Shown: piece after piece, positions 1 to 4,764 of the stretch
How positions within the stretch are numbered: the first letter of the stretch is position 1
How the letters are laid out: each line of letters starts with the position of its first letter
Source: an uncultured Bacillota bacterium
Lineage (GTDB): Bacteria > Bacillota_I > Bacilli_A > Erysipelotrichales > Erysipelotrichaceae
Reading direction: 5' to 3'
DNA length: 5,099 nucleotides
Assembly: GCA_937919165.1 (NCBI GenBank)
Contig: CALFPO010000066.1
Location: 1 to 5,099, forward strand
The notes under the pieces: model-generated
Told to the model about the DNA's origin: nothing
What the model saw: only the letters and a program-made list of their open reading frames with translations
The model's database searches: none
Position numbers and translations under genes: made by a program

Positions 1-48
1 AGAATCTAGTGGGCGACCGTGTGGGTTCAAGTCCCTCAGCCCGGACCA
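1..48 (+). tRNA. tRNA-Leu (NAG anticodon), 3' part only
   Basis: The window opens inside a tRNA gene. TCTAG at 5-9 fits the 3' strand of the anticodon stem. The preceding AGAA then supplies anticodon positions 35-36 (A, G) plus 37-38, so the anticodon is NAG, which reads Leu CUN codons; UAG is the likeliest but its first base lies outside the window. A variable region of about 11 nt (10-20, with a GG/CC mini-stem) fits a class II tRNA. The T-arm is GTGGG (21-25), loop TTCAAGT (26-32) and CCCTC (33-37), with one T-T mismatch. The acceptor 3' strand AGCCCGG (38-44), discriminator A45 and an encoded CCA (46-48) complete it. The 5' half is missing, so the acceptor and D stems cannot be checked. 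Confidence 0.9.
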
Positions 49-59
49 TATTGGATATG

Positions 60-79
60 AAGGCCTTAGGGCCTTTTTT
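60..79 (+). terminator. Intrinsic terminator after tRNA-Leu
   Basis: AAGGCC (60-65) pairs perfectly with GGCCTT (70-75) around a 4-nt loop (TTAG). The hairpin runs straight into a T-tract at 74-79. It lies 11 nt after the CCA end of the tRNA and ends that transcription unit, so the operon starting at 190 needs its own promoter. Confidence 0.9.
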
Positions 80-102
80 GTTTTGGTTAGTTATGAACGA
101 TG

Positions 103-131
103 TTGAAGTATTGATGATGCTTATCTAGAAT
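103..131 (+). promoter_or_regulatory. Candidate sigma-A promoter of the six-gene operon
   Basis: A -35-like TTGAAG (103-108) is separated by exactly 17 bp from a -10-like TAGAAT (126-131), which matches 4/6 and 5/6 of the sigma-A consensus. Transcription would start near 138. It sits between the tRNA terminator and the first gene, where a promoter is needed. No better spaced pair was found in 80-180. Confidence 0.6.
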
Positions 132-144
132 GAAGCCATCGACT

Positions 145-169
145 ATGCAGCTGTTATGAAATGCTGCAT
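145..169 (+). promoter_or_regulatory. Stem-loop or dyad in the operon leader
   Basis: ATGCAGC (145-151) and GCTGCAT (163-169) form a perfect 7-bp inverted repeat with an 11-nt spacer. It lies a few bases after the predicted transcription start and 8 nt before the SD of the first gene. No T-run follows, so it is not a terminator, and it leaves the SD unpaired. It could be a 5' stabilising hairpin or a repressor operator; sequence alone does not decide. Confidence 0.5.
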
Positions 170-189
170 TCTAAATCAAGGAGGAACAC

Positions 190-768
190 ATGTCATTAAG
201 CGATTATATCGAGAATAAGCCAACGATAGAAACTGAAAGGCTTACTTTGAGAACGATGAATATAGAAGATGTTGAGGCGTTGAACGAATGGATGCCAGAC
301 AAAGAAATCTATAGATATTGGGGCAAAGGGCCAGGAAAGACGGATAAGAAACCAGAATTATTATTTGAAAAGAAAGAAATGCCATCAAAGAGTTTCCACT
401 TAGGAATTGCCTTGAAAAATACAGGAAAGATAATCGGCGAAATCTGGATCTATCTGATTGAGAATGACAGGATGGCTAAGCTTGCAATAAGAATCGGAAG
501 AAAATATCAGAAAAACGGGTATGCAGGCGAAGCGGTTGAGGCGATGATTGGATTCTGCTTTGAGAATACGGAACTGCAGAGGATATGGACCGATGTCGAT
601 GTGAACAATATGGCATCTATAAGGATGCTGGAAAGATGTGGATTTAGAAAAGAGGGAACCATTCGTCAGGGAAAGATGGTTTCAACCTGGTGCGACTATC
701 ATCTATACGCCATTCTCAAAAGCGATCTGGATAATAGAGATGATGGCGAAGCCAAAGGTGGAGTATAG
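190..768 (+). CDS. GNAT family N-acetyltransferase (RimJ/RimL type)
   Basis: Transfers an acetyl group from acetyl-CoA to an amine. In this subfamily the acceptor may be a protein N-terminus or a small molecule such as an amino-sugar antibiotic; the real substrate cannot be read from sequence. The 192-aa cytosolic protein shows the family layout. An ETERLTLR strand at residues 14-21 opens the fold, the acetyl-CoA pyrophosphate-loop region is RKYQKNGYA (104-112, a form of the Q/R-x-x-G-x-G/A motif), and the helix ending the fold is N-x-x-x-S-I-x-M-L-E-x-x-G-F (139-152), typical of Acetyltransf_3 proteins. Length is normal. The start follows a strong AAGGAGG (178-184) with 5-nt spacing. It is the first gene of the operon and ends 10 nt before the next ORF. 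The last ten residues (Asp/Gly-rich) look like an unstructured tail. Confidence 0.9.
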   Translation: MSLSDYIENKPTIETERLTLRTMNIEDVEALNEWMPDKEIYRYWGKGPGKTDKKPELLFEKKEMPSKSFHLGIALKNTGKIIGEIWIYLIENDRMAKLAIRIGRKYQKNGYAGEAVEAMIGFCFENTELQRIWTDVDVNNMASIRMLERCGFRKEGTIRQGKMVSTWCDYHLYAILKSDLDNRDDGEAKGGV

Positions 769-778
769 TAGATAATGT

Positions 779-1447
779 ATGGAGAACAAAAAGGCAAAGA
801 TATACACAACAATCGGTATAGCGATTGTGATCATATTGACGATCGTCTTTTCTGTACCATTCATCAGATATATAAATGATCCAGAAAGGCTACGCAATCT
901 GATTGATTCATATGGAGCATTTGCCCCGCTTATGTTTGTGCTTATGTCCATGATTCAGATATTGATTCCGTTCATACCAGGCGAACCGTTTGAACTGTTG
1001 GCGGGATATGCGTTTGGGACGATGAAGGGAACTGTCTTTTGTCTCATCTCGGGATGCATCGCATCATTTGCGATCATCTTTTTGGTCAGAAAATATGGAA
1101 AAAGGATAGCCCGTATCTTCTTCAAAGAAGCGGAGATAGAGAACCTGAAATTCCTGAAGTCAAAGAAATCCTTTGTGCTCTATTCGATTGCGTTCATGCT
1201 GCCGGGAACGCCCAAGGACCTCTTGTGCTATATCGGAGGCTTATGCGAGTTTGATCTGGTGCCGCTATTGATGGTTGTTTCAGTAGGCAGGATTCCAGCC
1301 ATAATCACATCAACGATTCCTGGCGATGCCTTGGGAGATAAAAGATATGTTTTTGCGATAATTGCATATGCAATTGCGATTCTGATATGTCTGCTGGGAT
1401 TGGCTTTCTACAACAAGACCATCAACAGAAAGGAAAAGACAATATGA
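779..1447 (+). CDS. TVP38/TMEM64 family membrane protein (SNARE-associated/DedA-like fold)
   Basis: A 222-aa integral membrane protein. Hydrophobic segments lie at about residues 8-30, 47-66, 85-103, 130-142, 158-178 and 190-211. The family signature is visible as P-x-x-P-G-E-P-F-E-L-L-A-G-Y-x-F-G (64-80), with a second re-entrant-like segment M-L-P-G-T-P-K-D (140-147) and a G-R-I-P stretch near 180. The DedA/TVP38 superfamily is linked to lipid scrambling or transport across the membrane and to envelope stress; no specific substrate is known for this one. A TAA at 773-775 is in frame just upstream, so translation cannot start earlier than 779. The SD-like GGTGGAG (757-763) is distant, about 15 nt, so expression probably depends on coupling to the upstream gene, which stops 10 nt before. 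The stop overlaps the next start as ATGA (1444-1447). Confidence 0.85.
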   Translation: MENKKAKIYTTIGIAIVIILTIVFSVPFIRYINDPERLRNLIDSYGAFAPLMFVLMSMIQILIPFIPGEPFELLAGYAFGTMKGTVFCLISGCIASFAIIFLVRKYGKRIARIFFKEAEIENLKFLKSKKSFVLYSIAFMLPGTPKDLLCYIGGLCEFDLVPLLMVVSVGRIPAIITSTIPGDALGDKRYVFAIIAYAIAILICLLGLAFYNKTINRKEKTI

Positions 1448-1809
1448 AACTGAAGAGTATGCTGATTGTGGTTGAGGATATCGATAGATCATTCAGGTTC
1501 TATCATGACCTGTTTGGATTTGAGCTTGTTCAGGACAATGATGGAAACATGATTCTATCTGACGGGCTGGTACTGCAAGCGAAAAAGTATTGGGAAGGTT
1601 TCGTTAAGAAAGACATAATATCTAGAAACAATTCTTCGGAGCTCTATTTCGAGGAAGAAGATATCAAAGGATTTGTAAATAGGCTTGAGGAACTTTATCC
1701 AGATATCGAATATGTCAATAGACTGATGAGACATAGTTGGGGACAGAGAGTTGTACGTTTCTATGACCTTGATGGCAATCTCATTGAAGTTGGTACGCCA
1801 ATGGAATAG
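1444..1809 (+). CDS. VOC superfamily protein (glyoxalase/bleomycin-resistance fold)
   Basis: A 121-aa cytosolic protein made of two beta-alpha-beta-beta-beta modules. Module one is V-E-D-I-D-R-S-F-R-F-Y-H-D-L-F-G-F (10-26), the usual opening helix. Module two ends in H-S-W-G-Q-R-V-V-R-F-Y-D-L-D-G-N-L-I-E-V (97-116), the usual closing strand. Glu66 and Glu115 sit where VOC enzymes place metal ligands. The N-terminal strand carries no His or Gln at the usual first-ligand place, so it may be a binding or resistance protein rather than a glyoxalase I; that is inference. Start ATG at 1444 is preferred to longer in-frame starts upstream. It gives the standard N-terminus, follows AAAGGA (1429-1434) with 9-nt spacing, and makes a 4-nt ATGA overlap with the membrane-protein gene, indicating translational coupling. 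Confidence 0.88.
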   Translation: MKLKSMLIVVEDIDRSFRFYHDLFGFELVQDNDGNMILSDGLVLQAKKYWEGFVKKDIISRNNSSELYFEEEDIKGFVNRLEELYPDIEYVNRLMRHSWGQRVVRFYDLDGNLIEVGTPME

Positions 1810-1820
1810 GTCAATATGTA

Positions 1821-1826
1821 TATAAT
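1821..1826 (+). promoter_or_regulatory. Possible internal promoter -10 element
   Basis: A perfect TATAAT lies in the only sizeable gap inside the operon (1810-1850). No good -35 is found at 16-18 bp upstream; TTGGTA (1790-1795) is 25 bp away. It could drive the last three genes separately, but an isolated TATAAT in AT-rich DNA is weak evidence. Confidence 0.3.
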
Positions 1827-1856
1827 GGTTAAGGAAAACAAACGGAGGAAATGATG

Positions 1857-2411
1857 ATGGACAGAATCCTTTTTATTGATGCATGTGTGCGGGAACAATC
1901 TCGTACCCGCCGCTTGGCACAGGCGTTCTTGAAGAAACTTGATGGTGAAATCGAGCATCTTAAGTTATCCAAGGATGAATTGCCTGTTGTCGATGAGGAA
2001 ATGATCGAAAAAAGAGGCATCGATGCCAAGATGAACGATTTTACGGCTGATGAATATCGCTTTGCCAGAGAGTTTGCAGAGGCTGATGTCATCGTCATCG
2101 CTGCACCATTCTGGGATATGTCCTTTCCTTCAATCCTGAAGGACTATATTGAAGCCATAACGGTTTCAGGATTGACCTTCTATTATGGACAAGACAATAT
2201 GCCTCATGGCTTATGCAAGGCCAAGAAACTCTACTATGTGACAACAGCTGGCGGAGAGATCTTCAATAAGGATTTCGGCTATGGCTATATCTCTTTCATG
2301 GCTAAAGCCATGTATGGCATTGAAGATACAGAAATGATAGCGCTTGAGAATCTTGATCTTGTGGGAAACGATCCTGAAGCGATGCTGGAAGAGGCGATCA
2401 GCAAGCTGTGA
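1857..2411 (+). CDS. NAD(P)H-dependent oxidoreductase, flavodoxin-like fold (AzoR/NQO-like)
   Basis: Likely a cytosolic FMN enzyme that uses NAD(P)H to reduce quinones, azo or nitro compounds by two electrons; the substrate is not predictable. The 184-aa protein opens with the beta-1/phosphate-loop region R-I-L-F-I-D-A-C-V-R-E-Q-S-R-T (3-17), comparable to N-A-S-P-R-x-x-x-S in AzoR. A strand V-I-V-I-A-A-P-F-W-D-M-S-F-P-S-I-L-K-D-Y-I (77-97) corresponds to the A-P-M-Y/W-N-F-x-x-P-x-x-L-K flavin-contact motif. Y-V-T-T-A-G-G further on is the second flavin-binding loop. Three in-frame ATGs occur at 1851, 1854 and 1857. GGAGG at 1844-1848 is 2, 5 and 8 nt from them, so 1857 (or 1854) fits best, and the longer form would add only one or two Met. 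The stop overlaps the next start as GTGA. Confidence 0.87.
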   Translation: MDRILFIDACVREQSRTRRLAQAFLKKLDGEIEHLKLSKDELPVVDEEMIEKRGIDAKMNDFTADEYRFAREFAEADVIVIAAPFWDMSFPSILKDYIEAITVSGLTFYYGQDNMPHGLCKAKKLYYVTTAGGEIFNKDFGYGYISFMAKAMYGIEDTEMIALENLDLVGNDPEAMLEEAISKL

Positions 2412-2698
2412 AGCACTGCATAATTGTGAAATATGTTCCAGGCATTGATGAGGAAAGAAAGATCGAACTTGTTTCAGAAATAATGGAACTGTTTGATCAT
2501 ACCTTGGAGATTGAAGGCATCCATGAGGTCAATATCTATCCAAACTGCATCGCTAGGGATAACCGCTATGATCTGATGATTGAGATCGGCATGGATAAGG
2601 ATGCGTTGGCAGAATATGATGGATGTCTATACCACAGGATATGGAAAGATAAGTATGGAGAGCTAATAGAGAAGAAGGCGATATTTGATTATGAATGA
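2408..2698 (+). CDS. Dabb family protein (stress-responsive dimeric alpha/beta barrel)
   Basis: A 96-aa single-domain protein of ferredoxin-like fold. It opens with K-H-C-I-I-V-K-Y-V-P-G (2-12), has a middle strand N-R-Y-D-L-M-I-E-I-G-M-D, then D-A-L-A-E-Y-D-x-x-x-Y-H-R, and ends in A-I-F-D-Y-E. This is the order seen in Dabb proteins (gYDl...F.s...l..Y...p.H.......vvDye). Such proteins form dimeric barrels that bind small hydrophobic molecules; some are cyclases or monooxygenase-like, and most have no known function. The start is GTG (2408-2410), overlapping the previous stop by 4 nt, with only a distant purine run (2387-2394), so it is probably translated by re-initiation. Coupling to the flavin reductase suggests the two act on related compounds, which is inference. 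An antibiotic-biosynthesis-monooxygenase-type barrel is the alternative. Confidence 0.75.
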   Translation: MKHCIIVKYVPGIDEERKIELVSEIMELFDHTLEIEGIHEVNIYPNCIARDNRYDLMIEIGMDKDALAEYDGCLYHRIWKDKYGELIEKKAIFDYE

Positions 2699-3521
2699 GA
2701 TAGATTTTTCTAAGATAAAGGTCATTGCCAGCGATGTTGATGGCACGCTTTCCTTCAATAAGCAGGCTCCTAGTCCAAGAACGGTCAATACCATAAGAAG
2801 GCTCAAGAAGAGCGTTCTTTTTGGGCTTGCCTCAGGAAGGCCATATGCAGATATGAAATATAAGATCGATGACTGGGGCATGGATTTTGGTTTAGATTTC
2901 ATGATTTGCTGGAACGGCTGCGAACTGTATGATGCAAGTTCGAATCATAAATATGAATACAGGTTTCTGAAGAAGGAATGGATAAGCGAAATCATCGACT
3001 TCATGGATGAATTCGATGTCAACATCAACATGTATGGCAAGGACGGCACATACATCTCATCTGAAGCCAGCGATCAGGCCTGGCTATCGGCTTTCAATAC
3101 ACGTCGTCGTTTCGTATTGGCTAGTGGCAAGGAAGATTTCTGCCGATATGACAATGGCGGCATCATGTTCAGGGCGAGCCTTGACGATATGCCGAAGATA
3201 GAGAAGAAGCTTGAACTATTGAAGGACAAGGATTATGTAGGATTCAAGACCCAGGCTGATCTTCTGGAGTTCTCGCACAAGGATGCCAGCAAGGGCTATG
3301 CCTTGAAGGAATATTGCCGTATACATGACATAAGTCTCGATGAATGTCTCAGTTTTGGCGATACCACCAATGACAACAGCATGTTTATGGTAAGCCATGG
3401 AATATGCATGCTTAACGGTTCCGACGATTCAAAAGCCTTGGCACAGATGATCACCGAAAAGGGCGTTGAAGACGAAGGCTTCGTTGATTTTATCGAGAAA
3501 AGAATGACAGATTTCATCTGA
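2691..3521 (+). CDS. Cof-type HAD-IIB family phosphatase
   Basis: A cytosolic Mg2+-dependent phosphohydrolase, probably acting on sugar phosphates or phosphorylated cofactors. All four HAD motifs are present: motif I D-V-D-G-T with nucleophile Asp15 and acid/base Asp17; motif II Ser48 in A-S-G-R-P-Y; motif III Lys201 in D-A-S-K-G-Y-A-L; motif IV G-D-T-T-N-D with Asp224 and Asp228. The roughly 145-residue stretch between motifs II and III is the C2B cap, and 276 aa is the normal family length. ATG 2691 is chosen because it gives the usual short N-terminus and overlaps the previous gene by 8 nt. A TTG at 2685, in frame and 6 nt after AAGG (2675-2678), would add only two residues and cannot be excluded. 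It is the last gene of the operon, followed by a terminator 33 nt after the stop. Confidence 0.92.
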   Translation: MNEIDFSKIKVIASDVDGTLSFNKQAPSPRTVNTIRRLKKSVLFGLASGRPYADMKYKIDDWGMDFGLDFMICWNGCELYDASSNHKYEYRFLKKEWISEIIDFMDEFDVNINMYGKDGTYISSEASDQAWLSAFNTRRRFVLASGKEDFCRYDNGGIMFRASLDDMPKIEKKLELLKDKDYVGFKTQADLLEFSHKDASKGYALKEYCRIHDISLDECLSFGDTTNDNSMFMVSHGICMLNGSDDSKALAQMITEKGVEDEGFVDFIEKRMTDFI

Positions 3522-3554
3522 TTGCAGAACTAGGACAAAACATTGCGGTAGAAT

Positions 3555-3575
3555 AGGCTACATCAGCCTTTTTTT
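3555..3575 (+). terminator. Intrinsic terminator of the six-gene operon
   Basis: AGGCT (3555-3559) and AGCCT (3565-3569) form a 5-bp stem around ACATC, running directly into seven T (3569-3575). The stem is short, but outer A-T pairs (3552-3553 with 3571-3572) could extend it across one mismatch. It separates the HAD gene from the corA unit. Confidence 0.8.
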
Positions 3576-3588
3576 GTGCTGCGGATAC

Positions 3589-3617
3589 TTGTGCACTGGT
3601 ATTCAAAGACATAAAAT
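3589..3617 (+). promoter_or_regulatory. Candidate corA promoter
   Basis: TTGTGC (3589-3594) and TAAAAT (3612-3617) are spaced by 17 bp. The -10 matches 5/6 of the sigma-A consensus; the -35 matches only 3/6, so activator help is possible. Predicted start is near 3624, just before the SD of the leader ORF, which would give a leader of about 120 nt. Confidence 0.5.
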
Positions 3618-3641
3618 ATAGGTAGAAAGAAGGTGAAAATA

Positions 3642-3701
3642 ATGGACGCTGGTCCGGAACGAAGTAACTTATTGAACACAAAAGAACATTTGAACATATA
3701 A
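3642..3701 (+). CDS. Putative 19-residue leader peptide upstream of corA
   Basis: A short ORF encodes MDAGPERSNLLNTKEHLNI. It is preceded by AGAAGGTG (3628-3635), a plausible SD with 6-nt spacing to the ATG, and ends with TAA at 3699-3701. The peptide has no transmembrane segment and resembles nothing I recognise. Its importance lies in its position: it begins soon after the predicted transcription start, and its last codons and stop lie inside the 5' arm of the hairpin at 3694-3731. A ribosome finishing this ORF would therefore open that hairpin. A small hairpin (GGAC 3644-3647 with GTCC 3652-3655) overlaps its start codon. This is the arrangement expected of a regulatory leader ORF, as for corL before Salmonella corA. 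A chance ORF of this length is possible; there is no comparative evidence here. Confidence 0.45.
   Translation: MDAGPERSNLLNTKEHLNI
3672..3696 (+). repeat. TTGAACA direct repeat within the leader ORF
   Basis: TTGAACA occurs at 3672-3678 and 3690-3696, exactly 18 nt apart and in the same reading frame of the leader ORF, giving Leu-Asn twice. A third GAACA lies between them at 3684-3688. It may be chance in an A-rich stretch, a short binding site for a regulator, or a result of local duplication. Confidence 0.4.
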
Positions 3702-3731
3702 CGTGGCTTTTTTTCGTGGCACGTTGTATGT
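3694..3731 (+). promoter_or_regulatory. 12-bp leader hairpin upstream of corA (structure A)
   Basis: ACATATAACGTG (3694-3705) pairs with CACGTTGTATGT (3720-3731) over 12 consecutive pairs, 11 Watson-Crick and one G-U, closing a 14-nt loop (3706-3719) that contains seven T. The hairpin takes in the end and stop codon of the 19-codon ORF and finishes 4 nt before the corA SD, leaving that SD free. No T-run follows, so it is not an intrinsic terminator. Its loop holds the 5' partner of the competing pairing at 3712-3718. Confidence 0.7.
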
Positions 3732-3742
3732 CACGAAAGGAG
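3708..3742 (+). promoter_or_regulatory. Competing pairing that masks the corA SD (structure B)
   Basis: TTTCGTG (3712-3718) is perfectly complementary to CACGAAA (3732-3738). Further A-T and G-U pairs (3708-3711 with 3739-3742, and 3719 with 3731) extend it over the whole corA SD, AAAGGAG (3736-3742). It shares bases 3719 and 3731 with the hairpin at 3694-3731 and cannot form beside the full hairpin. With the outer half of that hairpin open, the two could coexist as an H-type pseudoknot: 6-bp stem 1, 7-bp stem 2, 6-nt outer loops. Either way it would lower corA translation. Confidence 0.55.
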
Positions 3743-3747
3743 AAGCC

Positions 3748-4689
3748 ATGATCAAGATATTCGTAACGAAAAAGAATCAACTGGAAGCAATTGATGAGCC
3801 AGTGAAGAACTGTTGGATAAATATGATCCATCCAACAGAGAAAGAGCTTCAGGAAATCGAAGAGCGATACAGCATCGATTCAGATGACCTGAGAGCTGCG
3901 CTCGATGAGGAAGAGACCTCGCGTATAAGCGTTGAAGACGACTATACCATCATCCTCGTCGATATTCCTGCTTTGGAAGAAAGAAACGGCAAGAACCGTT
4001 TTGTGACGATACCTTTGGGCATCATCTTGGCAAAGGACGCCTTGATTACTGTCTGTCTGGAAACGACCCCTATACTTAATTTCTTCAAAGAGAAGAAGGG
4101 GTATGTTTTCGACACGAAATTCAAGAGCAGAATGATTCTGCAGATCCTGCTTGAGAATGCCAAACTGTATCTTAAGAATCTGCGTCAGATCAACAAGCAG
4201 TCTGAACAGCTGGAGGTTGTGCTGCACAACAGCATTGAGAATCCTATCCTTCTGGAAATGATGGAGCTTGGACGAAGCCTGCTGTACTTCAATACCTCAT
4301 TGAAGGCCAATTCGGTAGTCTTGGAGAGACTGACCAAATCTGCCGCCTTCAAGAAGTATGAAGAAGATGAAGACCTGCTGGAAGATGTGATCATCGAGCA
4401 TAGGCAGGCATCAGAGATGGCCGACATCTATAGCGGCGTCATCAACGGCATGATGGATGCCTACAGTTCCATCATCTCCAACAACATGAACGTTGTGCAG
4501 AAGTTCATTGCGATCGCTTCGATTGTCATCTCGATCCCAAGCATCATCTTTGATGCCTATGGCATGAACCTGTATGGCAGTGTCGTGCCATTTGCGGATT
4601 CAAGACACGCGTTCCTGCTGATTGTATTGATTGCCTTTACGGCAGCAATTGTGGTTTTGCAGTATTTCAAGCATAAAAAGATGTACTAA
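3748..4689 (+). CDS. corA: CorA-type divalent metal (Mg2+) transporter
   Basis: Homopentameric membrane channel that lets Mg2+ (and Co2+/Ni2+ in some members) into the cell. The 313-aa protein has the CorA plan: an alpha/beta cytosolic domain (about 1-145), long helices (about 150-250) forming the inner funnel, a first membrane segment at about 253-271, the selectivity motif Y-G-M-N (271-274), a short outer loop, a second membrane segment at about 287-307, and a basic C-terminus K-H-K-K. The outer loop reads L-Y-G-S-V-V-P-F-A-D rather than the classic M-P-E-L type, as in many Firmicute members. ATG 3748 is chosen because AAAGGAG (3736-3742) is 5 nt upstream and the N-terminus then matches the family. 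An in-frame GTG at 3703 would add 15 residues but has no SD and lies inside the leader hairpin. The gene is transcribed alone; no clear terminator is visible before the ptsH promoter. Confidence 0.93.
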   Translation: MIKIFVTKKNQLEAIDEPVKNCWINMIHPTEKELQEIEERYSIDSDDLRAALDEEETSRISVEDDYTIILVDIPALEERNGKNRFVTIPLGIILAKDALITVCLETTPILNFFKEKKGYVFDTKFKSRMILQILLENAKLYLKNLRQINKQSEQLEVVLHNSIENPILLEMMELGRSLLYFNTSLKANSVVLERLTKSAAFKKYEEDEDLLEDVIIEHRQASEMADIYSGVINGMMDAYSSIISNNMNVVQKFIAIASIVISIPSIIFDAYGMNLYGSVVPFADSRHAFLLIVLIAFTAAIVVLQYFKHKKMY

Positions 4690-4693
4690 ATCC

Positions 4694-4723
4694 TTGAAAT
4701 ACTTGTAGAACAAACTCTATAAT
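4694..4723 (+). promoter_or_regulatory. Strong sigma-A promoter of ptsH
   Basis: TTGAAA (4694-4699, 5/6) and TATAAT (4718-4723, 6/6) are spaced by 18 bp, starting 4 nt after the corA stop. Transcription should begin near 4730, giving a short leader of about 35 nt. A 5-bp dyad, CTCTA (4715-4719) and TAGAG (4729-4733), overlaps the -10 and start region. Confidence 0.85.
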
Positions 4724-4764
4724 ATTGTTAGAGAAATTCTATTTTCCAAGAAGGGAGGATGGTC

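Noticed and set aside
1..60. tRNA 3' end as an integration site for a mobile element
   Set aside because: No integrase gene and no second copy of the tRNA 3' end are visible in the window.
93..159. Tiny ORFs in the operon leader (ATG at 93 and 130)
   Set aside because: Neither has a recognisable SD, and the first begins upstream of the predicted transcription start.
703..951. Hydrophobic minus-strand ORF
   Set aside because: It is antisense to the membrane-protein gene, has no family signature and mirrors the composition of that gene; the same holds for the other minus-strand ORFs opposite the HAD, corA and ptsH genes.
1387..1443. Longer in-frame start for the VOC protein
   Set aside because: The extra residues do not belong to the VOC fold, overlap the membrane-protein gene deeply and lack an SD; ATG 1444 has AAAGGA 9 nt upstream and an ATGA junction.
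3694..3731. The 12-bp hairpin as an intrinsic terminator
   Set aside because: The T-run is in its loop rather than after the 3' arm, and the corA SD follows directly.
3703..3747. Upstream GTG extension of corA (15 extra residues)
   Set aside because: No SD precedes GTG 3703, the codon lies within a 12-bp hairpin, and ATG 3748 has a well-placed AAAGGAG and gives the normal CorA N-terminus.
3576..3747. M-box Mg2+ riboswitch before corA
   Set aside because: The leader is too short and lacks the conserved long three-way architecture and sequence blocks of the M-box as I know them; only local hairpins are seen.
4759..4764. ATG 4759 as the HPr start
   Set aside because: The SD abuts this codon with no spacing, and the active and regulatory residues would be at 17 and 48 rather than 15 and 46.
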